Positions 16,637 to 25,393 of a DNA stretch of 64,000 bases are shown in pieces. How positions within the stretch are numbered: position 1 is the stretch's first letter; each line of letters begins with the position of its first letter. A program made the translations under genes and the position numbers. The notes under the pieces were generated by a model. That model made no database searches, had not been told where the DNA came from, and worked only from the letters and a program-made list of their open reading frames with translations. The stretch comes from an uncultured Lachnospiraceae bacterium. GTDB taxonomy: Bacteria > Bacillota > Clostridia > Lachnospirales > Lachnospiraceae. The stretch lies in contig CAJTUB010000007.1 in the NCBI GenBank assembly GCA_910579465.1, forward strand, positions 1 to 64,000, in the 5' to 3' direction.

Positions 16637-16685
16637 TATTATGTTGTGTTATGTACAATGAAAATTGAATAAAGGAGGTGTTTCC

Positions 16686-18245
16686 GTGCAAGTAGATTTG
16701 GTTGTGCTTATTATTGCAATCGTTCTGACTGCGGTTGTAGTTGGACTTGCCTGCTGGTTTCTCGCGATCGGTTACCGCAAGAAATTCGTGGAATCGAAAA
16801 TCGGTTCTGCAGAGAGCATGGCAAGGGACATAAAAAATGAGGCATTAAAAGCGGCAGAAGCCATGAAGAAGGAAGCACTGCTCGAAATCAAGGAAGAGAA
16901 GCTGAAAACCCAGAACGAACTGGAGAAGGAAGCGAAAGAGCAGCGTTCTGATTTGCACCGCTACGAGCAGCGTGTCTTATCAAAGGAAGAAGCCATTGAT
17001 AAGAAAGCCAGTGCATTGGAAAAAAGGGAAGGCAGGCTGAATGCAAAGGAAGCTGAGCTGGAGAAACTCAGAAACGAAGTAGAAGAGTTTCATCAGAAGC
17101 AGTTGCATGAGCTTGAGAAAATTTCCGGATTAACCTCCGAACAAGCAAAGGAATATCTTATTAAATCTGTTGAGGACGATGTAAAGCATGAAACTGCCAT
17201 TCTGATTAAGGAGATGGACAACCGTGCAAGGGAGGAAGCGGAGAAAAAGGCAAAAGAGTATGTCGTTACCGCTATTCAGAAATGCGCGGCGGACCATGTG
17301 GCAGAGTCTACCATTTCGGTTGTTCCGCTGCCGAATGACGAAATGAAGGGACGTATTATCGGACGTGAAGGCCGTAATATCCGTACACTCGAAACCTTGA
17401 CAGGCGTAGAACTTATCATTGACGACACGCCGGAAGCCGTAGTGCTTTCCGGATTCGATCCGATCCGGAGAGAGGTTGCAAGAATCGCACTGGAGAAGCT
17501 GATTATTGACGGCCGCATTCATCCGGCACGGATAGAAGAAATGGTAGAGAAAGCGCAAAAGGAAGTGGATACCCTGATCCGCGAGGAAGGCGAATCGGCA
17601 GCCCTGGAAGTAGGCGTGCATGGTATCCATCCGGAGCTGATTAAGCTCCTTGGTCGTATGAAGTTCCGTACAAGCTACGGTCAAAATGCATTAAAGCATT
17701 CCATTGAAGTTGCGATTTTATCCGGGCTTCTTGCCGGAGAAATCGGCGTAGACACAAGGCTTGCAAAGCGTGCGGGCCTGCTGCATGATATCGGAAAGTC
17801 CGTGGATCATGAAATGGAGGGGACCCATGTACAGATTGGCGTTGATTTGTGCCGTAAGTACAAGGAGTCCGCAAATGTAATCAATGCGGTAGAGGCGCAC
17901 CACGGTGATGTCGAGCCGCAGACTCTGGTTGCCTGCATTGTACAGGCTGCCGATACGATTTCCGCTGCCCGTCCGGGCGCAAGACGTGAGACGCTTGACG
18001 CGTACACCAACAGATTGAAACAGTTAGAAGATATTGCCAACAGCTTTAAGGGGGTAGATAAGTCCTTTGCAATCCAGGCAGGAAGAGAAGTACGAGTTAT
18101 GGTCGTACCGGAACAGGTTTCCGACGACGATCTGGTACTGCTTGCCCGTGACTTATCGAAAAAGATTGAATCTGAGCTGGAGTATCCGGGTCAGATTAAG
18201 ATTAACGTAGTGCGTGAAACAAGAGTCACAGACTACGCGAAGTAA
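16686..18245 (+). CDS. rny: ribonuclease Y
   Basis: Membrane-anchored endoribonuclease that starts mRNA decay in Firmicutes. It has one N-terminal helix (VDLVVLIIAIVLTAVVVGLACWF), a long coiled coil (about 25-190), a KH domain (GRIIGREGRNIRTLETLTGVELIIDDTPE), and an HD domain with HDIGKSVDHEMEG and HHGD. 519 residues from GTG 16686, which follows AGGAGGTG; the earlier TTG in frame is rejected. It has its own promoter and terminator, so it is monocistronic. Confidence 0.97.
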   Translation: MQVDLVVLIIAIVLTAVVVGLACWFLAIGYRKKFVESKIGSAESMARDIKNEALKAAEAMKKEALLEIKEEKLKTQNELEKEAKEQRSDLHRYEQRVLSKEEAIDKKASALEKREGRLNAKEAELEKLRNEVEEFHQKQLHELEKISGLTSEQAKEYLIKSVEDDVKHETAILIKEMDNRAREEAEKKAKEYVVTAIQKCAADHVAESTISVVPLPNDEMKGRIIGREGRNIRTLETLTGVELIIDDTPEAVVLSGFDPIRREVARIALEKLIIDGRIHPARIEEMVEKAQKEVDTLIREEGESAALEVGVHGIHPELIKLLGRMKFRTSYGQNALKHSIEVAILSGLLAGEIGVDTRLAKRAGLLHDIGKSVDHEMEGTHVQIGVDLCRKYKESANVINAVEAHHGDVEPQTLVACIVQAADTISAARPGARRETLDAYTNRLKQLEDIANSFKGVDKSFAIQAGREVRVMVVPEQVSDDDLVLLARDLSKKIESELEYPGQIKINVVRETRVTDYAK

Positions 18246-18250
18246 GAAGG

Positions 18251-18296
18251 AAAAGAAGCCGTTACATAGAAAAGACTGTGTGACGGCTTCTTTTTG
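18251..18296 (+). terminator. rny terminator
   Basis: Stem AGAAGCCGT / ACGGCTTCT with a loop of about 20 bases containing a minor inner pairing, followed by TTTTTG (18291-18296). Confidence 0.85.
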
Positions 18297-18318
18297 CAGA
18301 AAAACAGGGAAAAAAAGC

Positions 18319-18347
18319 TTGCATTTTTATATATGATATATTACAAT
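18319..18347 (+). promoter_or_regulatory. aminotransferase promoter
   Basis: TTGCAT (18319-18324), 17-bp spacer, TACAAT (18342-18347), about 73 bases before the start codon. Confidence 0.65.
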
Positions 18348-18419
18348 AGGAAAGAAATCTCTGTTCGGTTGTATACAATAATACATTATGGACGGTTGAA
18401 AGAAGGAGAGGAAGAAACT

Positions 18420-19628
18420 ATGTCGCTTACGTTATCAAAGAAAGCACAGGCAGTAAAGCCTTCGTCCACGCTTGCCATCACCGCAAAGGCAAACGAGCTG
18501 AGGGCAAAAGGACTTGATGTAGTCGGTTTTGGCGCAGGAGAGCCGGATTTTAATACGCCGGACAACATTTGCGAAGCAGCCGTCAATGCAATTCATGCCG
18601 GCTTTACAAAATATACCCCGGCCTCCGGGACAATGGAGTTAAAGCAGGCAATCTGCAAAAAGTTTGAGCAGTTTAACAGACTGCATTACGAGCCGGCGCA
18701 GATTGTGGTAAGTAACGGAGGAAAGCATTCCTTAACCAATGTATTTTCTGCAATCCTGAATCCGGGAGATGAGGTTATTATTCCGTCTCCGTACTGGCTC
18801 AGCTATCCGGAAATCGTTCGTCTTGCGGACGGCGTGCCGGTGATTGTACGCTGCGGCAAGGAGCAGAGCTATAAGATAACCGCAGAGCAGCTTGCAGCTG
18901 CCTGCACGGAAAAGACGAAAGCATTTGTACTGAATACGCCGAACAATCCGACCGGCATGATTTATACCAGGGAAGAGCTGGAGGCTCTGGCAAAGGTGAT
19001 TGTGGAAAAGGATATCTACTGTGTTGCGGACGAGATGTATGAGAACCTGATTTATGAAGGAAATGAGGCGGTCAGCATTGCGTCGCTTAACGAGGAGATT
19101 TATAAGAGAACGATTACCTGCAGCGGCGTGGCAAAGAGCTATGCCATGACCGGCTGGAGAATCGGCTATACGGGCTCTTCTGCTGAGATTGCAAAGCTGA
19201 TGGGCAGTGTACAGAGCCATCAGACCTCCAATCCGAATTCCATTGCGCAGAAGGCGACCGTAGAGGCGCTTTTAGGTCCGCAGGATACGGTAGTTGCAAT
19301 GAACAAGGAGTTTGACAGACGCCGGGACTATATGTATGAGCGTATCAGCAAGATGGAGCTGGTAGATGCAATAAGGCCGTTGGGGGCATTTTATATCTTT
19401 GTCGATGTCAGCAGTCTTCTTCCGAGGACCTATAAGGGGGAGAAAATCGGAAGTGTTGGCAGGCTGGCGGAGGTTTTAATCGAGGATTATATGACCGCGG
19501 TAATCCCGTGTGCGGACTTCGGCTTTGACGACCATATCCGTCTGTCCTATGCGATTTCCATGGAGCAGATTAAAAAGGGTCTAGACCGCATTGAGCGCTT
19601 TATTAAGGATACAGAGGAAAGCAAATAG
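18420..19628 (+). CDS. class I aspartate-type aminotransferase (PLP)
   Basis: 402 residues of the fold-type I AspAT Ib subgroup, cytoplasmic, PLP-dependent. Visible are the cofactor Asn and Tyr regions (LNTPNNPTG and DEMYENLIY), the Schiff-base lysine in SGVAKSYAMTGWRIGY, and Arg386-type carboxylate binding near IRLSYAIS. The frame is open upstream to 18294, but ATG 18420 has AAGAAGGAGAGG before it and starts the family N-terminus MSLTLSKKAQAVKPSSTLAI. It likely transfers amino groups between aspartate and 2-oxoglutarate; some relatives also accept prephenate. Own promoter and terminator. Confidence 0.93.
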   Translation: MSLTLSKKAQAVKPSSTLAITAKANELRAKGLDVVGFGAGEPDFNTPDNICEAAVNAIHAGFTKYTPASGTMELKQAICKKFEQFNRLHYEPAQIVVSNGGKHSLTNVFSAILNPGDEVIIPSPYWLSYPEIVRLADGVPVIVRCGKEQSYKITAEQLAAACTEKTKAFVLNTPNNPTGMIYTREELEALAKVIVEKDIYCVADEMYENLIYEGNEAVSIASLNEEIYKRTITCSGVAKSYAMTGWRIGYTGSSAEIAKLMGSVQSHQTSNPNSIAQKATVEALLGPQDTVVAMNKEFDRRRDYMYERISKMELVDAIRPLGAFYIFVDVSSLLPRTYKGEKIGSVGRLAEVLIEDYMTAVIPCADFGFDDHIRLSYAISMEQIKKGLDRIERFIKDTEESK

Positions 19629-19652
19629 AAACAAAAAGAAGGAAACCCGGGT

Positions 19653-19688
19653 TCCCGGAGCTTTGTAAAAGAGGCTCCGGGACTTTTT
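19653..19688 (+). terminator. aminotransferase terminator
   Basis: Stem TCCCGGAGC / GCTCCGGGA (19653-19661 and 19674-19682) followed by CTTTTTAT. Confidence 0.88.
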
Positions 19689-19752
19689 ATTTCATTTTTT
19701 GGGGCAGCAGGAAGAGCGTGAAATTAGTATATAAAAACTTTTGTAAAGATAG

Positions 19753-19800
19753 TTGACAAATGTGTCTACATAATGTAAACTAAAGATAATCTACATGTAG
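19753..19800 (+). promoter_or_regulatory. promoter with two BlaI-type operators
   Basis: TTGACA (19753-19758) and TAAACT (19776-19781) with a 17-bp spacer. The dyad TACATAATGTA (19767-19777) lies inside the spacer, and CTACATGTAG (19791-19800) covers the probable transcription start. Both fit the TACA-Nn-TGTA pattern bound by BlaI/MecI repressors. The layout predicts repression of this operon by its own first gene. Confidence 0.82.
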
Positions 19801-19845
19801 TAAACCAACGTAGGGGAGTAAGGAATAAGAAAAAGGAGTAATGTC

Positions 19846-20214
19846 ATGTCAGAAATCCAATTAGGTACGGTAGAGTCGCAGTTTGCGGATATTATCTGGG
19901 AGCATGAGCCGGTGCATTCGCGCGAAGTCGTAAGGCTTGCGGAGGAAAGGCTGAACTGGAAGAAGTCAACTACCTATACGGTGCTGCGGCGGCTTTGTGA
20001 GAAGGGGATTTTTAAAAATGATAACAGCATTGTTTCCGCTGTGATGTCAAGGGCGGAGTTTTATTCGATGCAGAGCGAGATGTTTGTACAGGAGACCTTT
20101 GACGGCTCCCTTCCGGCATTTCTTGCCGCATTTACCGCGAGGAAGGGAAGATTATCGCCGGAGGAGGTTAAGGAGCTGCGCCGCATGGTGGCAGAGTATG
20201 AGGAGGAAGTATGA
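19846..20214 (+). CDS. BlaI/MecI-family transcriptional repressor
   Basis: 122 residues. An N-terminal winged helix (AQFADIIWEHEPVHSREVVRLAEERLNWKKSTTYTVLRRLCEKG) is followed by a dimerisation segment, as in BlaI and MecI. The promoter upstream carries two matching dyads. The stop overlaps the start of the BlaR1-type gene by four bases (GTATGAC), so the repressor and its protease partner are coupled. In the classical system the activated protease leads to repressor cleavage. The cleavage site (Asn-Phe in BlaI) is not obvious here. Targets beyond its own operon are unknown. Confidence 0.92.
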   Translation: MSEIQLGTVESQFADIIWEHEPVHSREVVRLAEERLNWKKSTTYTVLRRLCEKGIFKNDNSIVSAVMSRAEFYSMQSEMFVQETFDGSLPAFLAAFTARKGRLSPEEVKELRRMVAEYEEEV

Positions 20215-22610
20215 CAGGAGAACTTTTTTTAACGCTTCTCAACAGGAGCATTAACGCAGGCTGGCTTGTCCTGGCGGTCCTGGCGCTGCGCCTGCTGTTC
20301 CGCAGGGCGCCGAAGGCTTTCTTTACCGCACTGTGGCTGTTAGTCGGTATCCGGCTGCTGTGTCCGTTTTCCTTTGAAAGCAGGTTCAGCCTGCTCCGGA
20401 CCGCGGAGCCGGTAGCGCCGGAGCTGTTTTCTTCCGGGTTCCCTGCCGGGAAGGAAACGCTGCCCGGGGGCTCCGGCAGCTTTACGGAGCAGCCCCCGGC
20501 GTCAGAAGTGCCGGACGCTTTTGGGAAAACAGACGGGGTGCAGGGGACGCCTGCGCAAAGCGGCGGGAATGCAGCGGGCGCGGACGGGAGTAGTGCCGCA
20601 GGGAAGGACGGCAATAGGACGCATTCGTTTTCCGTTCTGGAAGCGGTGTCCGTCGTCTGGCTTGCCGGTCTGGCAGGAATGCTGCTTTACGGCGCCCTCA
20701 GCTACCGGAGGATTGCCCGCAGGGTAAAGGAGTCCGTCCCGCTTACGGGGAATGTCCGGCTTTGTGACGGTATCGGAAGCCCGTTTATCCTCGGCATTTT
20801 CCGGCCGCGGATTTATCTGCCCTCCGATTTAAACGAAGCGGACAGGGTTTATGTACTGGCACATGAGACGGCGCATCTGAAGTGCGGCGACCATATCTGG
20901 AAGCCGCTCGGCTTTCTGCTGCTTTCCGTGTACTGGTTCCATCCGCTTTTGTGGGTTTCCTATTCTCTGCTCTGCCGCGATATCGAGCTCGCCTGCGACG
21001 AAAGGGTGATAAAGGAGCTTGGGACAGAAAGCAGGAAATCCTATTCCACGGCACTGATTAACTGCAGTATCCCGCGCAGGATGCTGGCGGTATGCCCGTT
21101 AGCGTTCGGCGAGGTGAGTGTGAAAAGGAGGATAACATCGGTGTTACATTACAAAAAACCAGCCTTTTGGATTATTATCGCCGCCGCAGTCGTCTTTCTT
21201 GGTGTGGGGATTGGTTTCTTAAGCAATCCAAAGAAGGAAACGTCCGTTCAGGATATCATCGACTGGAAGGATAGCGCGCTGGAGGAGGCAATGCGGCATA
21301 TAACCGGAATTACGGACCGTCCGCTTACCTGGGAAGATGTGAAGCATATTACGGAGCTGGATTTGTCCGGCGCCGGGATTACGGATGTCAGTGCATTGGC
21401 AGGGCTTACAGGGCTTACGACACTGAAGCTTTCCGATAACGGGGCGTCCGTGTTCCGGAAATTGGAGCTTGGTACGTTGGAGGGACTTACCTCCCTTACT
21501 ACCCTTGATTTAAGCAACAACGGGCTTACGACTGCCGATCTCGGAGCCCTCCCGCCGCTTGAAAACCTTACATCGTTGAATCTGAGCGGGAATCTGCTTA
21601 CGGATGTCAAAAGCCTTGCAGTATCGCATTTTCCGGCGCTTACGACCTTAGATGTAAGTGAAAATGAGCTTACCGGCGCGGGCGGCTTAGGGCAGCTTCT
21701 TGGCCTTACTTCATTGGATGTCAGCCAGAACCAACTCTTTACCGCAGACGGGGTTTCCAGCCTTAAAAATCTTAAGGAGCTGAAGCTTAGCGGGAACCGG
21801 GGGCTTGATTTGAAAGAGCTGTCCGGTCTTACGGAGCTTACCCTGCTGGATTTGAGCAGGAACAAGGAGCTTAAGCTTTCGGGGCTGCCGGAGCTTACAA
21901 AGCTTACGACACTGGACCTGAGCTTTAACGGGCTGACGGATATCAGCAGCCTTTCAAGGCTTCCGGCGCTTACAAGTCTGGAGCTGAGCTATAATAAGCC
22001 GGCGGACCTTTCCGTGCTGTCCGGTCTTACGAAGCTTAACGAGCTGCATTTAAGCGGGAACGGAATGACCGATACCAATGCGCTTTCCGGTTTTACGAGC
22101 CTTACCGTACTGGATCTTAATGATAATGCACTGACGGATATCAGCGGCCTTTCAAAGCTTACGAATCTGAAAAGGCTGCTTCTCAGCCATAACGAACAGG
22201 CGGATTTCAGCAGTCTTTCCGGTCTTACGAATCTTACCTGTCTGTATCTGATGGGAAACGGGCTGACCGACATCAGCTTCCTGTCAGGGCTTACCGGGCT
22301 TACGGAATTAAGCTTATGCGATAACGGGCTGACCGACATTGAAAGCCTGTCGGAGCTGAAAAAGCTCCAGGTGCTGCTGTTAGCCGGTAATCAGCTGACG
22401 GATATCAGCGTCCTTTCGGGGCTCACGAGGCTTAACTGGCTGTCCCTGAGCGACAATGAAATTACGGAGGTTGACAGTCTCGCGGGACTTACGGAGCTTA
22501 CCACGCTGGCATTGGAGCGGAACCGGATTGAGGATGTCAGTGCCCTTTCCGGGCTTACTCGCACCAGCAAGTGGCTGGACGGGAATGACATTAAGGTATG
22601 GCAGAAATAG
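20211..22610 (+). CDS. BlaR1/MecR1-type M56 metalloprotease with C-terminal leucine-rich-repeat domain
   Basis: 799 residues. The first 340 look like BlaR1: membrane helices, then the zinc motif HETAH (218-222) with Glu259 in CRDIELACDE as third ligand, and further helices to about 337. Where BlaR1 has a penicillin-binding sensor, this protein has an outer domain of roughly 18 leucine-rich repeats (about 366-795) of 21-23 residues, with the pattern LTxLxxLxLSxNxLTDISxLSGL. Residues 70-138 between helices are Gly/Ser/Pro-rich. Coupled to BlaI. Most likely a signalling protease that responds to a ligand bound by the repeats rather than to beta-lactam. The ligand is unknown. Confidence 0.88.
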   Translation: MTGELFLTLLNRSINAGWLVLAVLALRLLFRRAPKAFFTALWLLVGIRLLCPFSFESRFSLLRTAEPVAPELFSSGFPAGKETLPGGSGSFTEQPPASEVPDAFGKTDGVQGTPAQSGGNAAGADGSSAAGKDGNRTHSFSVLEAVSVVWLAGLAGMLLYGALSYRRIARRVKESVPLTGNVRLCDGIGSPFILGIFRPRIYLPSDLNEADRVYVLAHETAHLKCGDHIWKPLGFLLLSVYWFHPLLWVSYSLLCRDIELACDERVIKELGTESRKSYSTALINCSIPRRMLAVCPLAFGEVSVKRRITSVLHYKKPAFWIIIAAAVVFLGVGIGFLSNPKKETSVQDIIDWKDSALEEAMRHITGITDRPLTWEDVKHITELDLSGAGITDVSALAGLTGLTTLKLSDNGASVFRKLELGTLEGLTSLTTLDLSNNGLTTADLGALPPLENLTSLNLSGNLLTDVKSLAVSHFPALTTLDVSENELTGAGGLGQLLGLTSLDVSQNQLFTADGVSSLKNLKELKLSGNRGLDLKELSGLTELTLLDLSRNKELKLSGLPELTKLTTLDLSFNGLTDISSLSRLPALTSLELSYNKPADLSVLSGLTKLNELHLSGNGMTDTNALSGFTSLTVLDLNDNALTDISGLSKLTNLKRLLLSHNEQADFSSLSGLTNLTCLYLMGNGLTDISFLSGLTGLTELSLCDNGLTDIESLSELKKLQVLLLAGNQLTDISVLSGLTRLNWLSLSDNEITEVDSLAGLTELTTLALERNRIEDVSALSGLTRTSKWLDGNDIKVWQK

Positions 22611-22812
22611 TCTGCCGCGGTAACAGGGAAACGTTGACAAAGGCGCGTCCCAATCTTCATAAATAGATATTCCGGGGGTGCCGCCCGATGGAGAAACGTT
22701 CTCTGTCGGAGTGGCAGCCCTGTTTTTATACGCGCGGTTTTGCATTTTGTATGCCGTATTCCGGGACATTTAAGACCGCTGGAAAAATAGTCTGAAATTA
22801 TCACTGCGGGGA

Positions 22813-22867
22813 TTGACGGCATAAAAACCTCATGTTACGATAAAGGGAGCAGGGGAGAATGCCCTGC
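22813..22867 (+). promoter_or_regulatory. promoter and 5' hairpin of the DUF6273 lipoprotein gene
   Basis: TTGACG (22813-22818), 17-bp spacer, TACGAT (22836-22841). A small stem GCAGGG / CCCTGC (22849-22854 and 22862-22867) follows at the start of the transcript, just before AGAGAGGAG. The stretch 22611-22812 shows no gene. Confidence 0.6.
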
Positions 22868-22886
22868 TAAAGAGAGAGGAGACACC

Positions 22887-24398
22887 ATGAAATACAACAG
22901 GAAAAAGCAGCAGGATATCATCAAAAGGCGGCAGCTTCGCATAGCTTTGCTGATTATGGCAATGCTTTTTACCGTCATGGCGGCAGGCTGCTCAGAAAAG
23001 CCGTCGGAGGAGGACGGAGTACCGACCGGTACGGCATTTACCCCGTCCGGCACTGGCGGGTATGTGACCTTTACCGGAAACATAGTAGAAATTTCCGAAG
23101 CCGGGGTAGGCGATACGGTACGGTTCGGAAGCTATGAGCAGGATAACGATACAAGCAACGGCGCGGAAGCCATCGAGTGGCTCATACTGGATAAGCAGGA
23201 CGGAAAGCTTTTGTTGCTCAGTAAGAATGCGCTGGAATGTAAAAAGTACAATGAAGAATCTGTAAAAGTGACCTGGGAGACGTGTACCTTAAGGGACTGG
23301 CTGAACAGTACGTTCTACACGACTGCCTTCAGCACGGTGGAGCAGGAAAGAATCGAGACGACGAAGGTAAGGAACGAGGATAACACGAAATATTGGAGAA
23401 CCAGAGGTGGAAACGATACGGAGGACAAGGTGTTCCTTCTTAGTATCAGGGAAGCAAAGAGTTACTTTGATTCATTCTCTGCGCGCTGTACCAAGGTAAC
23501 GGCGTATGCCAAGGCGCAGGGCGCATCTGCCAACAACGAAGGGAACGGGTGGTGGTGGCTCCGGTCGCCTGGTATTTCTGGTCGCAATGCCGCGTTCATC
23601 AACATCAACAGCAGCTACGTCGTGAGTGGTAGCAGAATCGACCGTGAAGGTGGCAGTGTCCGCCCCGCTTTCTGGTTGAATCCGGAATCCGCGTCGCCTG
23701 TCTCTACCCCGGAGCCGACCCCGTCTGGTACGGCATTTACCCCGTCCGGTACCGGCGGGAGCGTGACCTTTACCGGAAACACGGTAGAAATCTCCAAAGC
23801 CAACGTCGGCGATACGGTAAGGTTCGGAAGCTATGAGCAGGACAACGATACAAGCAACGGCGCGGAAGCCATCGAGTGGCTCGTACTGGATAAGCAGGAC
23901 GGGAAGCTCCTGCTGTTAAGTAAATATGTGTTGGATGCAAAGCCTTACAATGAAGAATGGGTAGATGTGACCTGGGAGACGTGTACGCTGCGGAGCTGGC
24001 TGAACAGTACGTTCTGCACGACCGTGTTCAGCAAGGCTGAACAGGGACGTATCGCGACGGCGAAGGTAAAGAACGGGGATAACCCGGAATACGGCACGGA
24101 GGGGGAAACTACGGAGGATAAGGTATTCCTGCTTAGTATCGGGGAAGCAATGCGTTATTTCGACCCAGACCTGGAGATAGATGACCCTGCGCGCCGCGCC
24201 AAGGTGACGGCATATGCCGAGGCACAGGACGCATATGTCAACAGTGCCGGGATCGGGTGGTGGTGGCTCCGGTCGCCGGGTCGTGATAACCGTGCCGCGG
24301 GCGTCTACGGCGACGGCTACCTCCGCATGAGTGGCTACGGTGTCGGCAATGGAGATGGGGGCGTCCGCCCCGCTTTCTGGTTGAATCCGGAATCTTAG
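22887..24398 (+). CDS. lipoprotein with two tandem DUF6273 (C-type-lectin-like) domains
   Basis: 503 residues. Basic N-terminus, hydrophobic helix and lipobox VMAAGCSE (Cys33) mark a surface lipoprotein. Two near-identical domains follow (about 47-268 and 281-503), each ending GWWWLRSPG...VRPAFWLNPES. DNA identity between them is very high in the first part and at the extreme ends. In between, just after SPG, the two copies differ almost only at first and second codon positions, as in targets of diversity-generating retroelements. No reverse transcriptase is in the window. Role unproven; probably a surface binding protein. It follows the BlaI/BlaR1-LRR pair. Confidence 0.85.
   Translation: MKYNRKKQQDIIKRRQLRIALLIMAMLFTVMAAGCSEKPSEEDGVPTGTAFTPSGTGGYVTFTGNIVEISEAGVGDTVRFGSYEQDNDTSNGAEAIEWLILDKQDGKLLLLSKNALECKKYNEESVKVTWETCTLRDWLNSTFYTTAFSTVEQERIETTKVRNEDNTKYWRTRGGNDTEDKVFLLSIREAKSYFDSFSARCTKVTAYAKAQGASANNEGNGWWWLRSPGISGRNAAFININSSYVVSGSRIDREGGSVRPAFWLNPESASPVSTPEPTPSGTAFTPSGTGGSVTFTGNTVEISKANVGDTVRFGSYEQDNDTSNGAEAIEWLVLDKQDGKLLLLSKYVLDAKPYNEEWVDVTWETCTLRSWLNSTFCTTVFSKAEQGRIATAKVKNGDNPEYGTEGETTEDKVFLLSIGEAMRYFDPDLEIDDPARRAKVTAYAEAQDAYVNSAGIGWWWLRSPGRDNRAAGVYGDGYLRMSGYGVGNGDGGVRPAFWLNPES
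23571..23657 (+). other. candidate variable region 1 (DGR-type)
   Basis: 29 codons between the invariant SPG and VRP motifs of the first DUF6273 domain. Compared with region 2 (24279-24362), ten consecutive codons after the Ala-Ala pair differ in bases 1 and 2 yet share base 3 in every case (for example TTC/GGC, ATC/GTC, AAC/TAC, AGC/TAC). This is what adenine-directed mutagenesis of AAC-rich template codons produces. Confidence 0.6.
24279..24362 (+). other. candidate variable region 2 (DGR-type)
   Basis: 28 codons in the second domain, one shorter than region 1. It is rich in Gly and Tyr (GDGYLRMSGYGV), residues reachable from AAC codons by changing A only. It is followed by an invariant stretch shared with region 1 (CGCCCCGCTTTCTGG), a GC-rich tail such as the initiation-of-mutagenic-homing site would need. 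Confidence 0.6.
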
Positions 24399-24437
24399 CT
24401 CTTCGCCGTGTTTCCTGTACTTCAGTTTCCTGTATCC

Positions 24438-24466
24438 TTGACACGGTTTTATGATACCGATATAAT
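24438..24466 (+). promoter_or_regulatory. proC promoter
   Basis: TTGACA (24438-24443), 17-bp spacer, TATAAT (24461-24466), 50 bases before the proC start. Confidence 0.85.
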
Positions 24467-24516
24467 AGGGGTAAGAGAACGCCGCCGGACAGGCGGCAGA
24501 GGAAAGGACGAGTGTG

Positions 24517-25314
24517 ATGAGAATCGGTGTGATTGGCGCAGGTAATATGGGGTATCCGATGTTGTGTGGTGCGGTTAAGGTCTTTGGCGAGGAGAATGTA
24601 TGCTTTACCTGTATGGGTGAGGCAGAGAAGGCGCGTGCCGCCGCCACGGGAGCTGTTTACCAGCCGGGGAACGCGGAGCTTGTAATGGCTTCGGATATGA
24701 TTGTGCTTGCCATAAAGCCGTATGTTTATGATACGGTGCTGGCAGAGATAAAAGGAAAGCTGAAGGACGGCGCGATTGTGATTACGATTGCCGCCGGGAT
24801 TACAATTTCTTACATAAAAGAGGTGCTTGGCGGGCAGATTAAGGTTATCCGCGTTATGCCGAATACCCCTGCGATGGTAGGGGAGGGGATGTCCGCGGTT
24901 ACTTTTGATGAGGAGGCGGGCTTTACGGCAGAGGAAAGGTCTGCTATCGGAGACTTTTTTGATTCCTTCGGAAGCTATGTGGAGCTTCCGGAGTCCTTGC
25001 AGGATGCGGCAATTCCGGCTTCCGGCAGCTCCTCGGCATTTGTCTATGTGTTTATTGAGGCAATGGCGGACGCTGCGGTCCTTTGCGGAATTCCGCGGGA
25101 GACTGCCTATAAAATGACTGCACAGACCGTACTTGGTGCGGCAAAGATGGTGCTAGAGACAGGGGAGCATCCGGGAAAGCTAAAGGACAATGTCTGTACG
25201 CCGGGCGGGACGACGATCGAGGGTATCCGTGCATTAGAGGAGAGCGGCTTCCGCAGTGCGGTAATGGAAGCCTGTATTGCGACGTTTGACAAGGTGAAGT
25301 CCATGAAAAAATAG
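24517..25314 (+). CDS. proC: pyrroline-5-carboxylate reductase
   Basis: Last step of proline synthesis, NAD(P)H reduction of pyrroline-5-carboxylate. The N-terminal Rossmann motif IGVIGAGNMGYPML, the mid segment VIRVMPNTPAMVGEGM and the C-terminal CTPGGTTIEGIRALEESGFR are all diagnostic. 265-266 residues. ATG 24517 is preferred over the GTG three bases earlier. Own promoter; proB and proA are elsewhere in the window. Confidence 0.97.
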   Translation: MRIGVIGAGNMGYPMLCGAVKVFGEENVCFTCMGEAEKARAAATGAVYQPGNAELVMASDMIVLAIKPYVYDTVLAEIKGKLKDGAIVITIAAGITISYIKEVLGGQIKVIRVMPNTPAMVGEGMSAVTFDEEAGFTAEERSAIGDFFDSFGSYVELPESLQDAAIPASGSSSAFVYVFIEAMADAAVLCGIPRETAYKMTAQTVLGAAKMVLETGEHPGKLKDNVCTPGGTTIEGIRALEESGFRSAVMEACIATFDKVKSMKK

Positions 25315-25393
25315 ATGGAATAGGCGGTCAGGAAAAGAAGGAAGCCGGACGAAGGGAACCGGACGGGTTCAGAAAGGCAGAGAGGAGTATGAG

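Noticed and set aside
21092..22822. Long frames on both strands of the leucine-rich-repeat region
   Set aside because: Repetitive GC-rich coding sequence produces shadow frames; none has a ribosome binding site or recognisable family.
23571..24362. Ordinary gene duplication as sole explanation for the two DUF6273 domains
   Set aside because: Duplication explains the near-identical parts, but not a block of substitutions confined to codon positions 1 and 2 next to unchanged flanks.
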